Below are positions 10,872 through 19,327 of a stretch of DNA of 64,000 nucleotides, one piece after another. Where the stretch lies: positions 1,240,001 through 1,304,000 of the forward strand of contig NZ_JACHJB010000003.1 in the NCBI RefSeq assembly GCF_014207745.1, in the 5' to 3' direction. Numbering within the stretch: position 1 is the first letter of the stretch; each line of letters starts with the position of its first letter. The position numbers and the translations under genes were made by a program. The stretch is from Nonomuraea muscovyensis. Lineage in GTDB: Bacteria > Actinomycetota > Actinomycetes > Streptosporangiales > Streptosporangiaceae. Under the pieces are notes generated by a model. The model had not been told where the DNA came from and did not search any database. It worked only from the letters and a program-made list of their open reading frames with translations.

Positions 10872-12071
10872 ATGAAGATCGCCCTCGCACTGCCCCGCAC
10901 GCTGCGCTGCCTCTTCGTCGTAGCGGTGGAGCGCATGCCCTGTCCCGTCGAGTCCGTGGTGCCCTGGCGCGTCGGCCCGCCCTACCGGCGGGCGGCGATG
11001 AGCGCCTTCGGCACCCCGTGGCTGAGCGTCACCCACCACCGATCGCCTTGGAGCCCCGGCGACCTCACCCTCACCGACGACGAGCGGCATCTTCTCCGCC
11101 GCACCCGGCAACACGTCGTCGTCACCTCCAGCGCATCCCCGCGCACGCTGCCCGCCGGTGCCCAGGTCGCTCGCGCCGCGGCCCGCGCCCTGGCCCACGC
11201 CGGCGGCGGCCTGGTCATCGACCCGCTGGCGGGCACGACGGTGCCGCTCTGCGACCACTGCCCCAACGAGCCGTCCAGGTTCCGGCTGGCCGACGACTGG
11301 CTGGGCTGGGACGTCCACCACCCCACCCCAGCCTCCCCTCGCCCCTTGGCGAGCGAGCCACCACACGCGCCCACCGCACAGCAGCCGTCATGCCGGCCCC
11401 GCGTGATCCCCGCACACCAACCGTCGCACAGACCGCCGCACACCCTCCCGCACGTCTCGCAAGCGTTCCCCCACATCACCTCGCGCGGTTTCCCCGACGT
11501 CACCTCGCGAGGGTTCCCGCACATCACCTCCCGAGGACTCCGCCGTTTCGCCCTCCCCGAGATCACCCTCGACGGCGCCCCGTGCACCCACACCCTGTGC
11601 GCCATCACCCTCCTGCGCACCGTGGCCGATCGGCTCGTCACCGAGCACCTGGCCTTCCTCGCCGCCCACCCGCACGCGACGACGCGCCTGATCGACGATC
11701 ACCTCCGGATCGACGGCCCGGACCCCTCGTCCTTCCCCGGCGCCCCTCCTCTGAAGATCCGCCTCACCCCCTGCGACGAGCATCCGCCCGCCTCGACCTC
11801 TGGCCCCTTCGGTGGCCCACGCGCCGCTGCCCGCCCAACCACCCACAGCCCCCGTCCCGCGAACCGAAACGTGCCGCGCACCACCGGCTCGGGCCGCGTC
11901 ACCCGCCTGAAGGTGGGCCCCCTCCCCGGCACAGACCGGGCAGCCTGCCTCAAGGTCGGTCCGGCAGCCGATCCACCCATCACGGTCCGGCCACGCCGGG
12001 AGGCGCCCCACAGGCCCACGGCCCCGCGGGCTCGCCGCCCCAGCGACCCACCTCAGACACTGGCGGCCTAG
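10872..12071 (+). CDS. Hypothetical protein with internal octapeptide repeats
   Basis: 399-residue protein of unknown function. ATG 10872 has a good GGAGG upstream. The N-terminal third (about 1-155) looks like a folded domain with VIDPLAGTTVPLCDHCPNEP around residue 120. Next is a Pro/His-rich stretch containing three in-frame octapeptides (FPHITSRG, FPDVTSRG, FPHITSRG; residues 199-222), then a second conserved-looking block (ITLDGAPCTHTLCAITLLRTVADRLV). The last 100 residues are basic, Pro-rich and contain a LKVGP motif twice. No signal peptide or membrane helix. The repeats and low-complexity tail suggest a fast-evolving, partly disordered protein. Confidence 0.55.
   Translation: MKIALALPRTLRCLFVVAVERMPCPVESVVPWRVGPPYRRAAMSAFGTPWLSVTHHRSPWSPGDLTLTDDERHLLRRTRQHVVVTSSASPRTLPAGAQVARAAARALAHAGGGLVIDPLAGTTVPLCDHCPNEPSRFRLADDWLGWDVHHPTPASPRPLASEPPHAPTAQQPSCRPRVIPAHQPSHRPPHTLPHVSQAFPHITSRGFPDVTSRGFPHITSRGLRRFALPEITLDGAPCTHTLCAITLLRTVADRLVTEHLAFLAAHPHATTRLIDDHLRIDGPDPSSFPGAPPLKIRLTPCDEHPPASTSGPFGGPRAAARPTTHSPRPANRNVPRTTGSGRVTRLKVGPLPGTDRAACLKVGPAADPPITVRPRREAPHRPTAPRARRPSDPPQTLAA
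11466..11537 (+). repeat. Three in-frame 24-bp repeats
   Basis: Units at 11466-11489, 11490-11513 and 11514-11537 share the pattern TTCCCC-CACATCACCTCGCGAGG. They encode FPHITSRG, FPDVTSRG and FPHITSRG in the hypothetical protein above. Copies differ at a few positions, some of them synonymous. Confidence 0.85.
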
Positions 12072-12538
12072 AACACAGCAGCTCGTGAGCGACAGCCTGA
12101 GGACCGGCACCCCGAGCAAGAACGGCCAGGACACCCGAAGACCGGTCGTGAGCCGGCCTGAAAGGCGCATCCGCAACATCAGACGCACCGAGGCACCAGC
12201 ACACACCCCAGAGCCAGCACGCACACCCGACCCACCCGAGGCATCGGCGCACCCGAGACGTCAACGGACCCGAGACGTCAACGCACCCGAGACCCCAAAC
12301 ACCGCGCGCACCACAACACTGCGCGCACCACAACACCGCGCGCCCCGAGACACCAGGACACAGCACCCCGACACCAGGGCGCGTCCAGCCCCGAACCGCA
12401 CGCCAGACGAAGACGCCGGAAGGAGGAGAGCCCGATCACGGACACGGTGCGCCCGTCATCGCATCGTGATCCTGACCCAAACCTGTCCGGTACGGTCTCT
12501 CTATTGTCTTTTGTCGCAATAATCCTGGAAGGAACACC
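12072..12538. repeat. Non-coding stretch with two 17-bp-period tandem arrays
   Basis: No gene is supported in these 467 bases. Two adjacent arrays stand out. Units of ACCCGAGACGTCAACGG start at 12251, 12268 and partly 12285; units of ACCGCGCGCACCACAAC start at 12301, 12318 and, diverged, 12335. Both have a 17-base period but different sequence. The last 60 bases (about 12480-12538) are noticeably less GC-rich, include CAATAAT just before the Shine-Dalgarno sequence, and probably hold the promoter of the lipoprotein gene. Confidence 0.7.
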
Positions 12539-13486
12539 GTGCGCAAGGTGCCGCTCATCGTCGCCCTGGCCCTCGGCCTCGTGGGTTGCTCGCTGGCGGA
12601 CAACCCCGTCGCCCGATGGGCCGCACCCGCGGCGAGCTCCCCCTCGCCGTCCTCCTCCGGGTCCCCCGCCTCCCCACCGGCCAGCGCCGTCCCTGAGCCC
12701 AGCGCCACCCCCACCGCGACCCCGTCCAGCCCGGCGGACGACATCCGGCTGACCCTCGCCGACGCCAGGAAGGAGGCGGCGTCCTGGGTGACCAGGCACA
12801 ACAAGCTCATCAAGGACCGCAAGTGGTGGGATGAGCAGGCGAGGGCGGACACCCTGTTCGCGGAAGGCACCCGGCACGAGGTGGTCATCGACCGCGGCCA
12901 CGTCAGCGACGGCAAGAAGGACCGCGCCCGTAAGCCCATCCGGCTGACCGGCAAGCAGACCTACTACGTGCCCCGCAACCAACCGGCCACCGGCGAGTGG
13001 TTCATGCTCCAGGCGACCTACCAGGGTCAGGACCGGGCGCACCTGCTGGCCTTCTGGCGTGCCAAGGGCGAGTCCTTCAAACTGGCCGCGAAGACCCCGC
13101 TCCACTACGGTCAGCGGGTGCCCGCACCGCGCCTTGACGCCGAGGGCTACGCCACCGCCGCCCCGATGTCGACCGGCGGGGCCATCGCCGGCGAGTACAT
13201 GATCTTCTGGGACTACGACCGGCACAAGCGGGCGGGCAAGAACGGCTACCGGCTGGCCAAGGACAACTTCAGCCGCAAGGCCTACGCCAGGATCTCCAAG
13301 GGGGCGTACGTGGGCTACCAGTCGTTCGGCACCCCGTGGGGCTTCGTCGCCCGCGACGGCGGCTCGGTCTTCATGTTCAGCATGCTCAACCACCCGAAGT
13401 CGATCTGGCAGGTCCTCACCGTTGCGACCTATGTCCGCAAGGGCAGCAAGGAGATCCAGGAACTCGCCGGCGACTGGTACGCCTGA
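12539..13486 (+). CDS. Putative lipoprotein of unknown function
   Basis: 315 residues. The N-terminus is a lipoprotein signal: a basic start, a hydrophobic core, then lipobox LVGC with Cys17 as the lipidated residue. A Ser/Pro/Ala-rich spacer (about 30-65) follows, typical of tethering to the outer membrane face of Gram-positive bacteria, then a roughly 250-residue domain I do not recognise. GTG 12539 has GGAAGGA upstream. The gene stands alone between two repeat-rich intergenic regions. Probably a surface-exposed actinomycete lipoprotein; function unknown. Confidence 0.7.
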   Translation: MRKVPLIVALALGLVGCSLADNPVARWAAPAASSPSPSSSGSPASPPASAVPEPSATPTATPSSPADDIRLTLADARKEAASWVTRHNKLIKDRKWWDEQARADTLFAEGTRHEVVIDRGHVSDGKKDRARKPIRLTGKQTYYVPRNQPATGEWFMLQATYQGQDRAHLLAFWRAKGESFKLAAKTPLHYGQRVPAPRLDAEGYATAAPMSTGGAIAGEYMIFWDYDRHKRAGKNGYRLAKDNFSRKAYARISKGAYVGYQSFGTPWGFVARDGGSVFMFSMLNHPKSIWQVLTVATYVRKGSKEIQELAGDWYA

Positions 13487-13872
13487 CCTCCCCGCCCCGG
13501 TCCAGATTTCCCACAGGTCCGGGCCTCCCCACAGGTCCGGGTGTCCTCGCGGGTCCGGGCCTCCCCACAGGTCCGGGCCTCCTCGTGGGGTTCCAGGTAC
13601 CCGCCCCGGTCCTGTGCATGTCTCGTTCCTGCGTCCCTCGCCGTCCCGGTCCTGCGCTGTGCGGGTCCGGTCTCGGCCCCGGGTTCTCCACCCAGGTCCG
13701 GGGTTCTTCCACCCAGGTCTCGGGTTCTCCACCCAAGTCCCGGGTGCCCCACCCTGGCCCAGGTCCCCGACCCCGGTCCTGTGTCGTGGAGGCCCCGGCG
13801 CTCGGGTCGCCGGGGTGGAGTCGAGTCGGGACCGGAGCCGGGGCAGGGGTCGGTCAGCGGGGCAGGGATCGG
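13487..13872. repeat. Non-coding stretch with 18-bp and about 20-bp tandem repeats
   Basis: No gene supported. Four units of an 18-bp repeat (consensus CCCACAGGTCCGGGCCTC) run from 13510 to 13581, with a decayed tail to about 13590. A second array of roughly 20-base units (GGGTTCTCCACCCAGGTCCG) runs from 13681 to about 13759. Between them is GC-rich unique sequence. The region separates the lipoprotein gene from the convergent HxlR gene; no clear terminator hairpin was found in it. Confidence 0.75.
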
Positions 13873-14883
13873 TCAGCGGGGCAGCGACTGGGCGGCTTCG
13901 AGGGATTCCTCGACGGCCTGGGGGATGTCGAGGACCGGAAAGGTGACGTGGCGGACCACCCGGTGCCGATCGATCACCAGGATGGCGCGCTTGAGCCGGA
14001 GCGCCTGCCCCGCCCGGAACGTGGGCAACCGGAGCGCCGCGGCCAGCCGCAGGTCCATGTCCGAGAGCAGCGGGAACGGGATTTCCTCTGCGGCCGCGAA
14101 GGCAGCCTGTTCGTCGGGCCGCTGCGTGCTCACGCCGTGGACGGCGACCCCCTTGGCGGCGAACTCGGATGCTCTGTCCCTGAACAGCCGGTTCTCCAGC
14201 GTGCAGCCCGCCGCGCCCGGTACCTCGCCCCAGCCGGGCGGCAAGGGTGCGGGCATGCCCGTCGCCGGATAGCAGAACAGGACGGTGGCCGCCGCGTCCG
14301 CCACCACATCGAGAGCCGGCGTCGCGCCCGCCCCACCCGCTGTCGTACCGTCCGCTGCCACCTCGCCTGAGCTGCCACCCCCCGGCGCCCGCCCGTTCGG
14401 GGCTGTCCTGTGTGCGGTCGTGGTGCCTGTGGCCATCTCGTCCGCTGAGGCCCCGCCGTGGCTCGGGAGGAACAGGGGGGCGGGTACGCGGGTGCCGAGC
14501 AGCGCGTGGACGCGGGCCGCCTCCGTGCTCGCGGGTTCGGCCACCCCGGTCAGGGAGCCGTCGCCGAGCAACCAGCGGTCCGCCCAGTCCTGCATGGTGA
14601 TCAGGACGGGCGCGAGTGCCCAGCCGGCGTCCGTGAGCACGTACTCGTGGCGCACCGGCCCCGCTTGGTACGGCTCGCGGGCGAGCACTCCGTGCTCCAC
14701 CAGGTGGCGCAGTCGCTCGGTCAGCACCTTGCGTGAGATGCCGAGCTCGCCGAGCAGCTCGTCGAACCGGCGATGCCCCCGCGCGACCTCGCGCACGACG
14801 AGCAGGCTCCACCAGTCGCCGACGACGGCCGCCGCCTGGGCGATCGAGCATTGGGCGTCCTGAACACGTAGTTCCCGGGCCAT
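13873..14883 (-). CDS. HxlR-type winged-helix regulator fused to a peroxiredoxin-like domain
   Basis: 336 residues in two domains. Residues 1-105 are an HxlR winged helix: CSIAQAAAVVGDWWSLLVVRE with its N-terminal Cys, then RFDELLGELGISRKVLTERL as the recognition-helix region. After an Ala/Gly-rich linker (about 140-190) comes an AhpC/TSA-like redoxin domain (about 195-330). It has GCTLE, whose C227 matches the peroxidatic Cys of BCP-type peroxiredoxins, and a PFPLLSD segment typical of the fold. HxlR proteins often sense aldehydes or thiol-reactive compounds by their N-terminal Cys. It diverges from an ABC exporter operon with 62 bases between, so it probably controls that operon. Confidence 0.8.
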   Translation of the reverse strand: MARELRVQDAQCSIAQAAAVVGDWWSLLVVREVARGHRRFDELLGELGISRKVLTERLRHLVEHGVLAREPYQAGPVRHEYVLTDAGWALAPVLITMQDWADRWLLGDGSLTGVAEPASTEAARVHALLGTRVPAPLFLPSHGGASADEMATGTTTAHRTAPNGRAPGGGSSGEVAADGTTAGGAGATPALDVVADAAATVLFCYPATGMPAPLPPGWGEVPGAAGCTLENRLFRDRASEFAAKGVAVHGVSTQRPDEQAAFAAAEEIPFPLLSDMDLRLAAALRLPTFRAGQALRLKRAILVIDRHRVVRHVTFPVLDIPQAVEESLEAAQSLPR

Positions 14884-14903
14884 GACCCGACTTTACCCCC
14901 TTG

Positions 14904-14924
14904 TGAGTCTCTGATAGAAACTCA
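14904..14924. promoter_or_regulatory. Imperfect palindrome, probable HxlR operator
   Basis: TGAGTCTCTGATAGAAACTCA matches its own reverse complement over TGAGT-x-TCT and AGA-x-ACTCA (16 of 21 positions). It is the only clear dyad in the 62 bases between the HxlR-peroxiredoxin gene and the divergent exporter operon. The Shine-Dalgarno AAAGGAG of the permease begins 11 bases after it. Binding by the neighbouring regulator is inference. Confidence 0.5.
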
Positions 14925-14945
14925 GTCAGTTCCCAAAGGAGACTT

Positions 14946-15743
14946 ATGACGGTGGCATGGGCGACCCTCAGGCGGTCGTGGTTGGTGACCAGGCGGGCCT
15001 ACCCGTGGTCGTACTTCATCGGCACCCTCTTGCTGGGTGTCTTCACCATGGGGGTGGCATATCTCGGGCTGCGGGCCGTCGCCGGAGACCAGGTGCCGGC
15101 GGAGTTCGCCGGCAGGGTGGGCACCGCCGACTATCTCGGCTACATCGCCGTGGGCGCGGCGGCCTACATGTTCGTCGTGCACGGCATCCTCTGGATCGGC
15201 AAGGCGATGATCCAGGAGCAGCGCGAGGGCACGATGGGCGCGTTGGTCGTCGCACCGGCGCGCCGACTGCCCTACCTGCTCGGGTTCGCCGCGTTCGCGT
15301 TCACGGCCGTCGCCCTGGAGGTGGCCGTCCTGCTGGGGTTCGCGCTGCTGCTCGGCGTACGGCCGGCGGCCACGGGCGCGGTGGACGCCGTGCTGGCCGT
15401 CGCCGGGCTGGCCCTGGCCGTGTTCGGAATGTCGGTGGTGCTGAGCAACGTGATGATCGTCGCCGGAGAGGCGCACATCACGCAGAACACCGTCTTCCAA
15501 GCGGTGGCCGTGCTGTCCGGGTTCACCTTCCCGAGGGACTACCTGCCGGAGGCGCTGCGATGGCTCGGCGAGCTGATACCGGTGACGGCCGCCATGGACG
15601 TGATCCGGGGCGTCTTCACCGGCGGCACCGGACTGGACCCCGCCCGTCTCGGCGTGGCCGTACTGATCGCCCTCGGCTACGCCGCCGCCGGGCTGCTCAC
15701 GATGCCCTGGGCGGAGCGCAGGGCCATGGAACGGAGCTTCTGA
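14946..15743 (+). CDS. ABC-2 type transporter permease
   Basis: 265-residue integral membrane protein with about six hydrophobic helices and the ABC-2 family layout, including MIQEQREGTMGALVVAP before the second half and the PVTAAMDVIRG loop near the end. It forms the channel half of an exporter for drugs, lipids or peptides. The Shine-Dalgarno AAAGGAG precedes ATG 14946. The stop abuts the ATG of the ATPase gene. The operon is permease-ATPase-small ORF-permease, so the two different permeases probably form a heterodimer. Confidence 0.82.
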   Translation: MTVAWATLRRSWLVTRRAYPWSYFIGTLLLGVFTMGVAYLGLRAVAGDQVPAEFAGRVGTADYLGYIAVGAAAYMFVVHGILWIGKAMIQEQREGTMGALVVAPARRLPYLLGFAAFAFTAVALEVAVLLGFALLLGVRPAATGAVDAVLAVAGLALAVFGMSVVLSNVMIVAGEAHITQNTVFQAVAVLSGFTFPRDYLPEALRWLGELIPVTAAMDVIRGVFTGGTGLDPARLGVAVLIALGYAAAGLLTMPWAERRAMERSF

Positions 15744-16673
15744 ATGATCGAGACCGTGCACCTGCGCAAGGAGTTCGGCCCCAAGGTCGCCCTGCACGAC
15801 CTGAACCTCACCATCCCGCGCGGCCGCGTGACCGGGTTGCTCGGCCTGAACGGAGCGGGTAAGACCACCACGATCAAGATCCTCGCCACCCTGCTCAGGC
15901 AGACGTCCGGCACCGTCACCGTCGGCGGGCTCGACCCGGCCAGGCAGCCGCACGCCGTACGTAGGAGGATCAACCTCATCGCCGGCGGCGAGCGCATGGT
16001 GTACGCGCGGATGACCGGCCGAGAGAACCTGTGGTACTTCGGACAGCTCTACGACGTTCCCGGCAGAGTCCTCCGGCCGCGCATCGCCGAACTGCTCGAC
16101 CTCGTCGGGCTGGTCGAGGCCGCCGACACCAGGGTCGAGCGCTACTCACGCGGCATGGCGCAGCGGCTGTCCATCGCCCGCGGCCTCGTCAACGACCCCG
16201 ACTACCTGCTGCTCGACGAGCCTACGCTCGGCCTGGACGCGCCCATCGCCCGTGACCTGCGCCGGGTGGTGGCCGAGCTGGCCGAGCGCGGCAAGGGTGT
16301 GCTGCTCACCAGCCATTACCTCGCCGAGGTCGAGCAGCTCTGCGCGCATGTGTACGTGATCGGCGAGGGCCGCCACCTGGCCGAGGGAACCCCCGCCGAG
16401 CTGGTGACCCAGACCGGCCGCCACCGCACGGTGCGTGTCACGGTCGCCGAGCTCACGCCCCAGGTCGAGGCCGCTGCGCGTGCCTTCGACCCGGCAGTCC
16501 GGATCGCGCCCGGCGGGGTGGTCGAGCTCAGCGGTCCGGGGGACGTCGCCGGAGCCCTGACCACGGCGATCATCGAGGCGGGCGGCGCGCCGGAGCGCCT
16601 GGAGATCGCCGAGCCGACCCTGGAGGACGCCATCCTGGCTCTGAACGACCGGCCGGCGGCGGTGGTCGCGTGA
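15744..16673 (+). CDS. ABC-2 exporter ATP-binding protein
   Basis: 309-residue ABC ATPase with Walker A GLNGAGKTT (34-42), a signature region YSRGMAQRLSIARG (from Y134, with SRGMAQ in place of LSGGQ) and Walker B LLLDEP (D158, E159), plus a C-terminal DrrA-like extension after residue 215. It powers the flanking permeases. The start abuts the upstream permease stop, and its TGA overlaps the GTG of a 51-codon ORF. Confidence 0.9.
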   Translation: MIETVHLRKEFGPKVALHDLNLTIPRGRVTGLLGLNGAGKTTTIKILATLLRQTSGTVTVGGLDPARQPHAVRRRINLIAGGERMVYARMTGRENLWYFGQLYDVPGRVLRPRIAELLDLVGLVEAADTRVERYSRGMAQRLSIARGLVNDPDYLLLDEPTLGLDAPIARDLRRVVAELAERGKGVLLTSHYLAEVEQLCAHVYVIGEGRHLAEGTPAELVTQTGRHRTVRVTVAELTPQVEAAARAFDPAVRIAPGGVVELSGPGDVAGALTTAIIEAGGAPERLEIAEPTLEDAILALNDRPAAVVA

Positions 16674-16825
16674 AGTGGCGGCGCCGCCCGGCGGAGACGG
16701 AGGAGGTCAGGCCGCGCACGAAGGCCTGGAACCTGCGGCAACTCGGCGCCGGGTGCGCGAGGTGCGCACTCGACCCGGGCAGCCCGTGCCCGTGCCTGGC
16801 CCGGCCCTGGCAGGTGACCCGGTGA
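16670..16825 (+). CDS. Small Cys-rich protein encoded inside the exporter operon
   Basis: A 51-residue ORF too short for usual gene calls. Its GTG start (16670) overlaps the ATPase stop as GTGA, and its TGA (16823-16825) overlaps the GTG of the next permease as GTGA. Both junctions therefore have the four-base coupling typical of real genes in this genome. The N-terminal half is strongly basic (MKWRRRPAETEEVRPRTKAW); the C-terminal half has four cysteines in CARC and CPC clusters (C29, C32, C40, C42), which could bind metal or form disulfides. I recognise no family. If it is not translated, the permease start would lack coupling. Function unknown; perhaps an exporter accessory or cargo peptide. 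Confidence 0.55.
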   Translation: MKWRRRPAETEEVRPRTKAWNLRQLGAGCARCALDPGSPCPCLARPWQVTR

Positions 16826-17643
16826 GGCACGCCGTGAGGATCTTCCGGGCCGAGGCGCTCAAGCAGCACCGCCGGGTCTTCGGCAGCAAGCTCGTGATCT
16901 TCTCGATGCTGGTCTGGCCGCTGCTCACCTTGGCGCAGTCGTACTACACGCTCCGCCCGCTGGCGGCCGCGCCCGGCATCGCCGAACGCTGGCCGCTCGC
17001 CGCCGACCCGGAGCGGCTGCTGGCCTTCCTGGCCACCGGGACGCTCGGGTTCACGTTCTTCTTCTCGTTGGTGCAGTCCGCCTGGCACTTCACCTTCGAG
17101 CGGCAGACCGGGACGCTGGAGCTGCTCTTCCTGTCTCCGGCCAGCCGCCTGGTCGTGGTCGTCGCCAACGGATTCGGCGCGCTGGTGCAGAACACCTGGT
17201 TGTTCGCCTGCTTCGCGGTGGCCGGGTTCACGCTGCTCGACGTGGTCCGCGTGGCCCACCCGGGCATGTACGCGGTCGTCTTCCTGGCCATGCTGGTGCC
17301 TGCCGTGGCGTGGGGGGCGCTGCTCAACAGCCTGCTGATCTTCTCCAGGGACGCCGCGTTCCTCTACACGCTGCTGGACGATCCGATGTGGTTCGCCGCC
17401 GGGGTGCGGCTGCCGACCTTCGCGCTGCCGGGCTGGCTGCGGGCGGCCGGCTCGGTGCTGCCGCTCACCGGGAGCCTGGTGGTGGTACGCGGGGCGCTGC
17501 TCGACGGGCGGGGGGCGGGCGAGCTGGCCGGGGAGCTGGCGGCGCTCGCTCTCCTGTCCGCCGTCATGCTGCTGACGGCGATGATGGCGCTCCGGCTGGG
17601 AGAGGCCCGCGCCCAGCGGACCGGCCGGCTCGGGTTCTTCTGA
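16822..17643 (+). CDS. ABC-2 type transporter permease (second subunit)
   Basis: 273-residue membrane protein with about six helices and an ABC-2 type central loop (FERQTGTLELLFLSPASRLVVV). GTG 16822 is preferred because the reading frame before it is occupied by the coupled small ORF and the membrane domain begins shortly after. It pairs with the first permease and the ATPase of the operon. The substrate is not evident; control by the divergent HxlR-peroxiredoxin protein suggests export of a toxic or redox-active compound (inference). Confidence 0.8.
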   Translation: MRHAVRIFRAEALKQHRRVFGSKLVIFSMLVWPLLTLAQSYYTLRPLAAAPGIAERWPLAADPERLLAFLATGTLGFTFFFSLVQSAWHFTFERQTGTLELLFLSPASRLVVVVANGFGALVQNTWLFACFAVAGFTLLDVVRVAHPGMYAVVFLAMLVPAVAWGALLNSLLIFSRDAAFLYTLLDDPMWFAAGVRLPTFALPGWLRAAGSVLPLTGSLVVVRGALLDGRGAGELAGELAALALLSAVMLLTAMMALRLGEARAQRTGRLGFF

Positions 17644-17720
17644 TCTCCTTGGCGTACGGGCCTGCTCTGCGGGCCGGGCCGTTTCGTTCCTCCCCTCGCC
17701 CGACCGGCCCGCGGCGGGTG

Positions 17721-19310
17721 TCAGCGGCTGAGGATGTGGCGTAGCGCGCGGTCCAGGGTCGTCTCCGGGTCCGGGTGGGGGCCGGGGGAACGCCAGGCGA
17801 CGTAGCCGTCGGGCCGGACCAGCACGGCGCCGCCCTCGTCCACGCCGTACCTCTCCTGCCAGCGCCCCTCGACGTCCACCAGATCCTCGCCCACCACGAC
17901 GCGGGTCAGCCGCACGCCCAGCCGTTCGGCGACGAGCCGGCCGGCGCGGGTCCAGTCGGCGCCCCGCGGCCCGGCCAGCAGGGTGAAGCCGGAGGCGAAC
18001 AGGTCGATGGTCGAGATGCGCCGGCCGTCCCGGTCCAGGACCACGTGCGGGGCCCGGCTGCCGGGGCGACCGGTCGGCACGCGGGGGTCCTCCAGGATCG
18101 ACCCGTCGTCGCCGGGTTCGTTCAGGATGGCGGTCGAGTGGTGGCGTCGGCCGAGGAGCGCGCCGATGGGGTCGTCGAGTGGCTCGGGGTAGTCGGTGCG
18201 CAGGGCGGGCGGCATGCGCACGCCGAGGTTGGCGAGCTGGGCGTCGGCCGTGAGTGTGCCGATGGGGCGGCGTTCGGCGTCGTAGGTGTCGAGGAAGTCC
18301 GGCCCCGCCTGCCCGGAGAGCACCAGCCAGAGCCGCCAGGCCAGGTCGCAGCCGTCCTCGATCGCCGTGCTGCCACCCTGCCCACCGGTGGGCGGCATCG
18401 TGTGGGCGGCGTCGCCGGCCAGGAACACCCGCCCGTCCCGGTAGCGCTCGGCCAGCACGTGGGCCATGGCGAACGTCGCCTTGTCGAGCACCCGCACGTC
18501 CAGGCCGGGCACGCCGGTGGCGATCCGGACCAGTTCGACGCAGCGCTCCTCGGTGAAGGTCTCGCTCTCGGCGGGGCCGTGGTTGACGCCCAGCACGTGC
18601 GCGCCCACGCCGGTGCCGGTGAGGATGACGCCGGTGAAGACGTCGTTCTGCAGATACCAGAGGGTGACCTCGCGCTCGCGCACCAGCTCCGTCAGGTCGG
18701 CGTCGAACATGATGGAGCACATCTGACCCAGCTCGCCCTTGCCGGTGGTGGGCATGCCGAGCATCCCGCGGACCGGGCTGCGGTAGCCGTCGGCGGCCAC
18801 GACGTAGGAGGCGCGCACCACGCTGTCGGCGCCGCCCGCGCGGATCACCGCCGTCACGCCCTCGGCGTCCTGGTCGAGGCTGACCAGCTCGGTGGCGAAG
18901 CGCAGGTCGGCGCCCAGCTCCTCGGCCCGGGCGCGGAGGATGCGCTCCACCTCGGCCTGCGGCGCGCCTATGGGGAGGACGGGTGTCACCTCGGGTAGGA
19001 AGCCGAACTCGTCCTCGCTGTTGCTGACGATCATGTGCGGGTCGGGAGCGCCGAGGTTCGGGGCGATGGCGATGCGCATGCCGTCGCCGATGCCGGCCCA
19101 GATCTCCGAAAGCGCCCGCTCCATGCCGGGCACGGGGCGCAGCAGCTCCATGGCACGCGGGCCGACGCCGAACGCCTTGGGCTGGATGGAGGTGCCGGCG
19201 TGCCGCTCGACCAGCATGACGGGGACCTGTCGCCAGGCCAGGAGCAGGGCGGTGCTGAGGCCGGCGTATCCGCCGCCGACCACGAGGACGGGCACGTGCT
19301 CGCGCTTCAT
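17721..19310 (-). CDS. FAD-dependent aromatic monooxygenase (PheA/TfdB type)
   Basis: 529-residue class A flavoprotein hydroxylase that uses NAD(P)H and O2 to hydroxylate an aromatic or polyketide substrate. It has the FAD-binding GGGYAGLS (about 12-19), a DGYRSPVR motif near 180 and the ribityl-binding GDAAHTMPPTGGQGG near 300, then a thioredoxin-like C-terminal domain. ATG 19310 has GGTGGAGA upstream. It is a single gene behind a strong promoter and a perfect inverted repeat. Relatives act in antibiotic tailoring, rifampicin inactivation and aromatic breakdown; the substrate here is unknown. Confidence 0.82.
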   Translation of the reverse strand: MKREHVPVLVVGGGYAGLSTALLLAWRQVPVMLVERHAGTSIQPKAFGVGPRAMELLRPVPGMERALSEIWAGIGDGMRIAIAPNLGAPDPHMIVSNSEDEFGFLPEVTPVLPIGAPQAEVERILRARAEELGADLRFATELVSLDQDAEGVTAVIRAGGADSVVRASYVVAADGYRSPVRGMLGMPTTGKGELGQMCSIMFDADLTELVREREVTLWYLQNDVFTGVILTGTGVGAHVLGVNHGPAESETFTEERCVELVRIATGVPGLDVRVLDKATFAMAHVLAERYRDGRVFLAGDAAHTMPPTGGQGGSTAIEDGCDLAWRLWLVLSGQAGPDFLDTYDAERRPIGTLTADAQLANLGVRMPPALRTDYPEPLDDPIGALLGRRHHSTAILNEPGDDGSILEDPRVPTGRPGSRAPHVVLDRDGRRISTIDLFASGFTLLAGPRGADWTRAGRLVAERLGVRLTRVVVGEDLVDVEGRWQERYGVDEGGAVLVRPDGYVAWRSPGPHPDPETTLDRALRHILSR

Positions 19311-19327
19311 GTCTCCACCTCTCCGAT

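Noticed and set aside
10838-12088. Alternative frame over the octapeptide-repeat protein
   Set aside because: Arg/Pro/His low complexity; the frame starting at 10872 has the ribosome site and the more protein-like N-terminal domain.
13510-13759. Short repeats considered as CRISPR or as an origin with iterons
   Set aside because: Period 18-20 without spacers, no replication protein nearby, and the sequence is GC-rich rather than AT-rich.
12278-14851. 857-codon minus-strand frame spanning the lipoprotein and HxlR genes
   Set aside because: It crosses two well-supported genes and two repeat arrays, and its translation is repetitive Arg/Gly/Pro sequence.
16675-16821. Upstream extension of the second ABC-2 permease from ATG 16675
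   Set aside because: The extension is Pro/Gly/Arg-rich and the competing frame is a 51-codon ORF with coupling overlaps at both ends.
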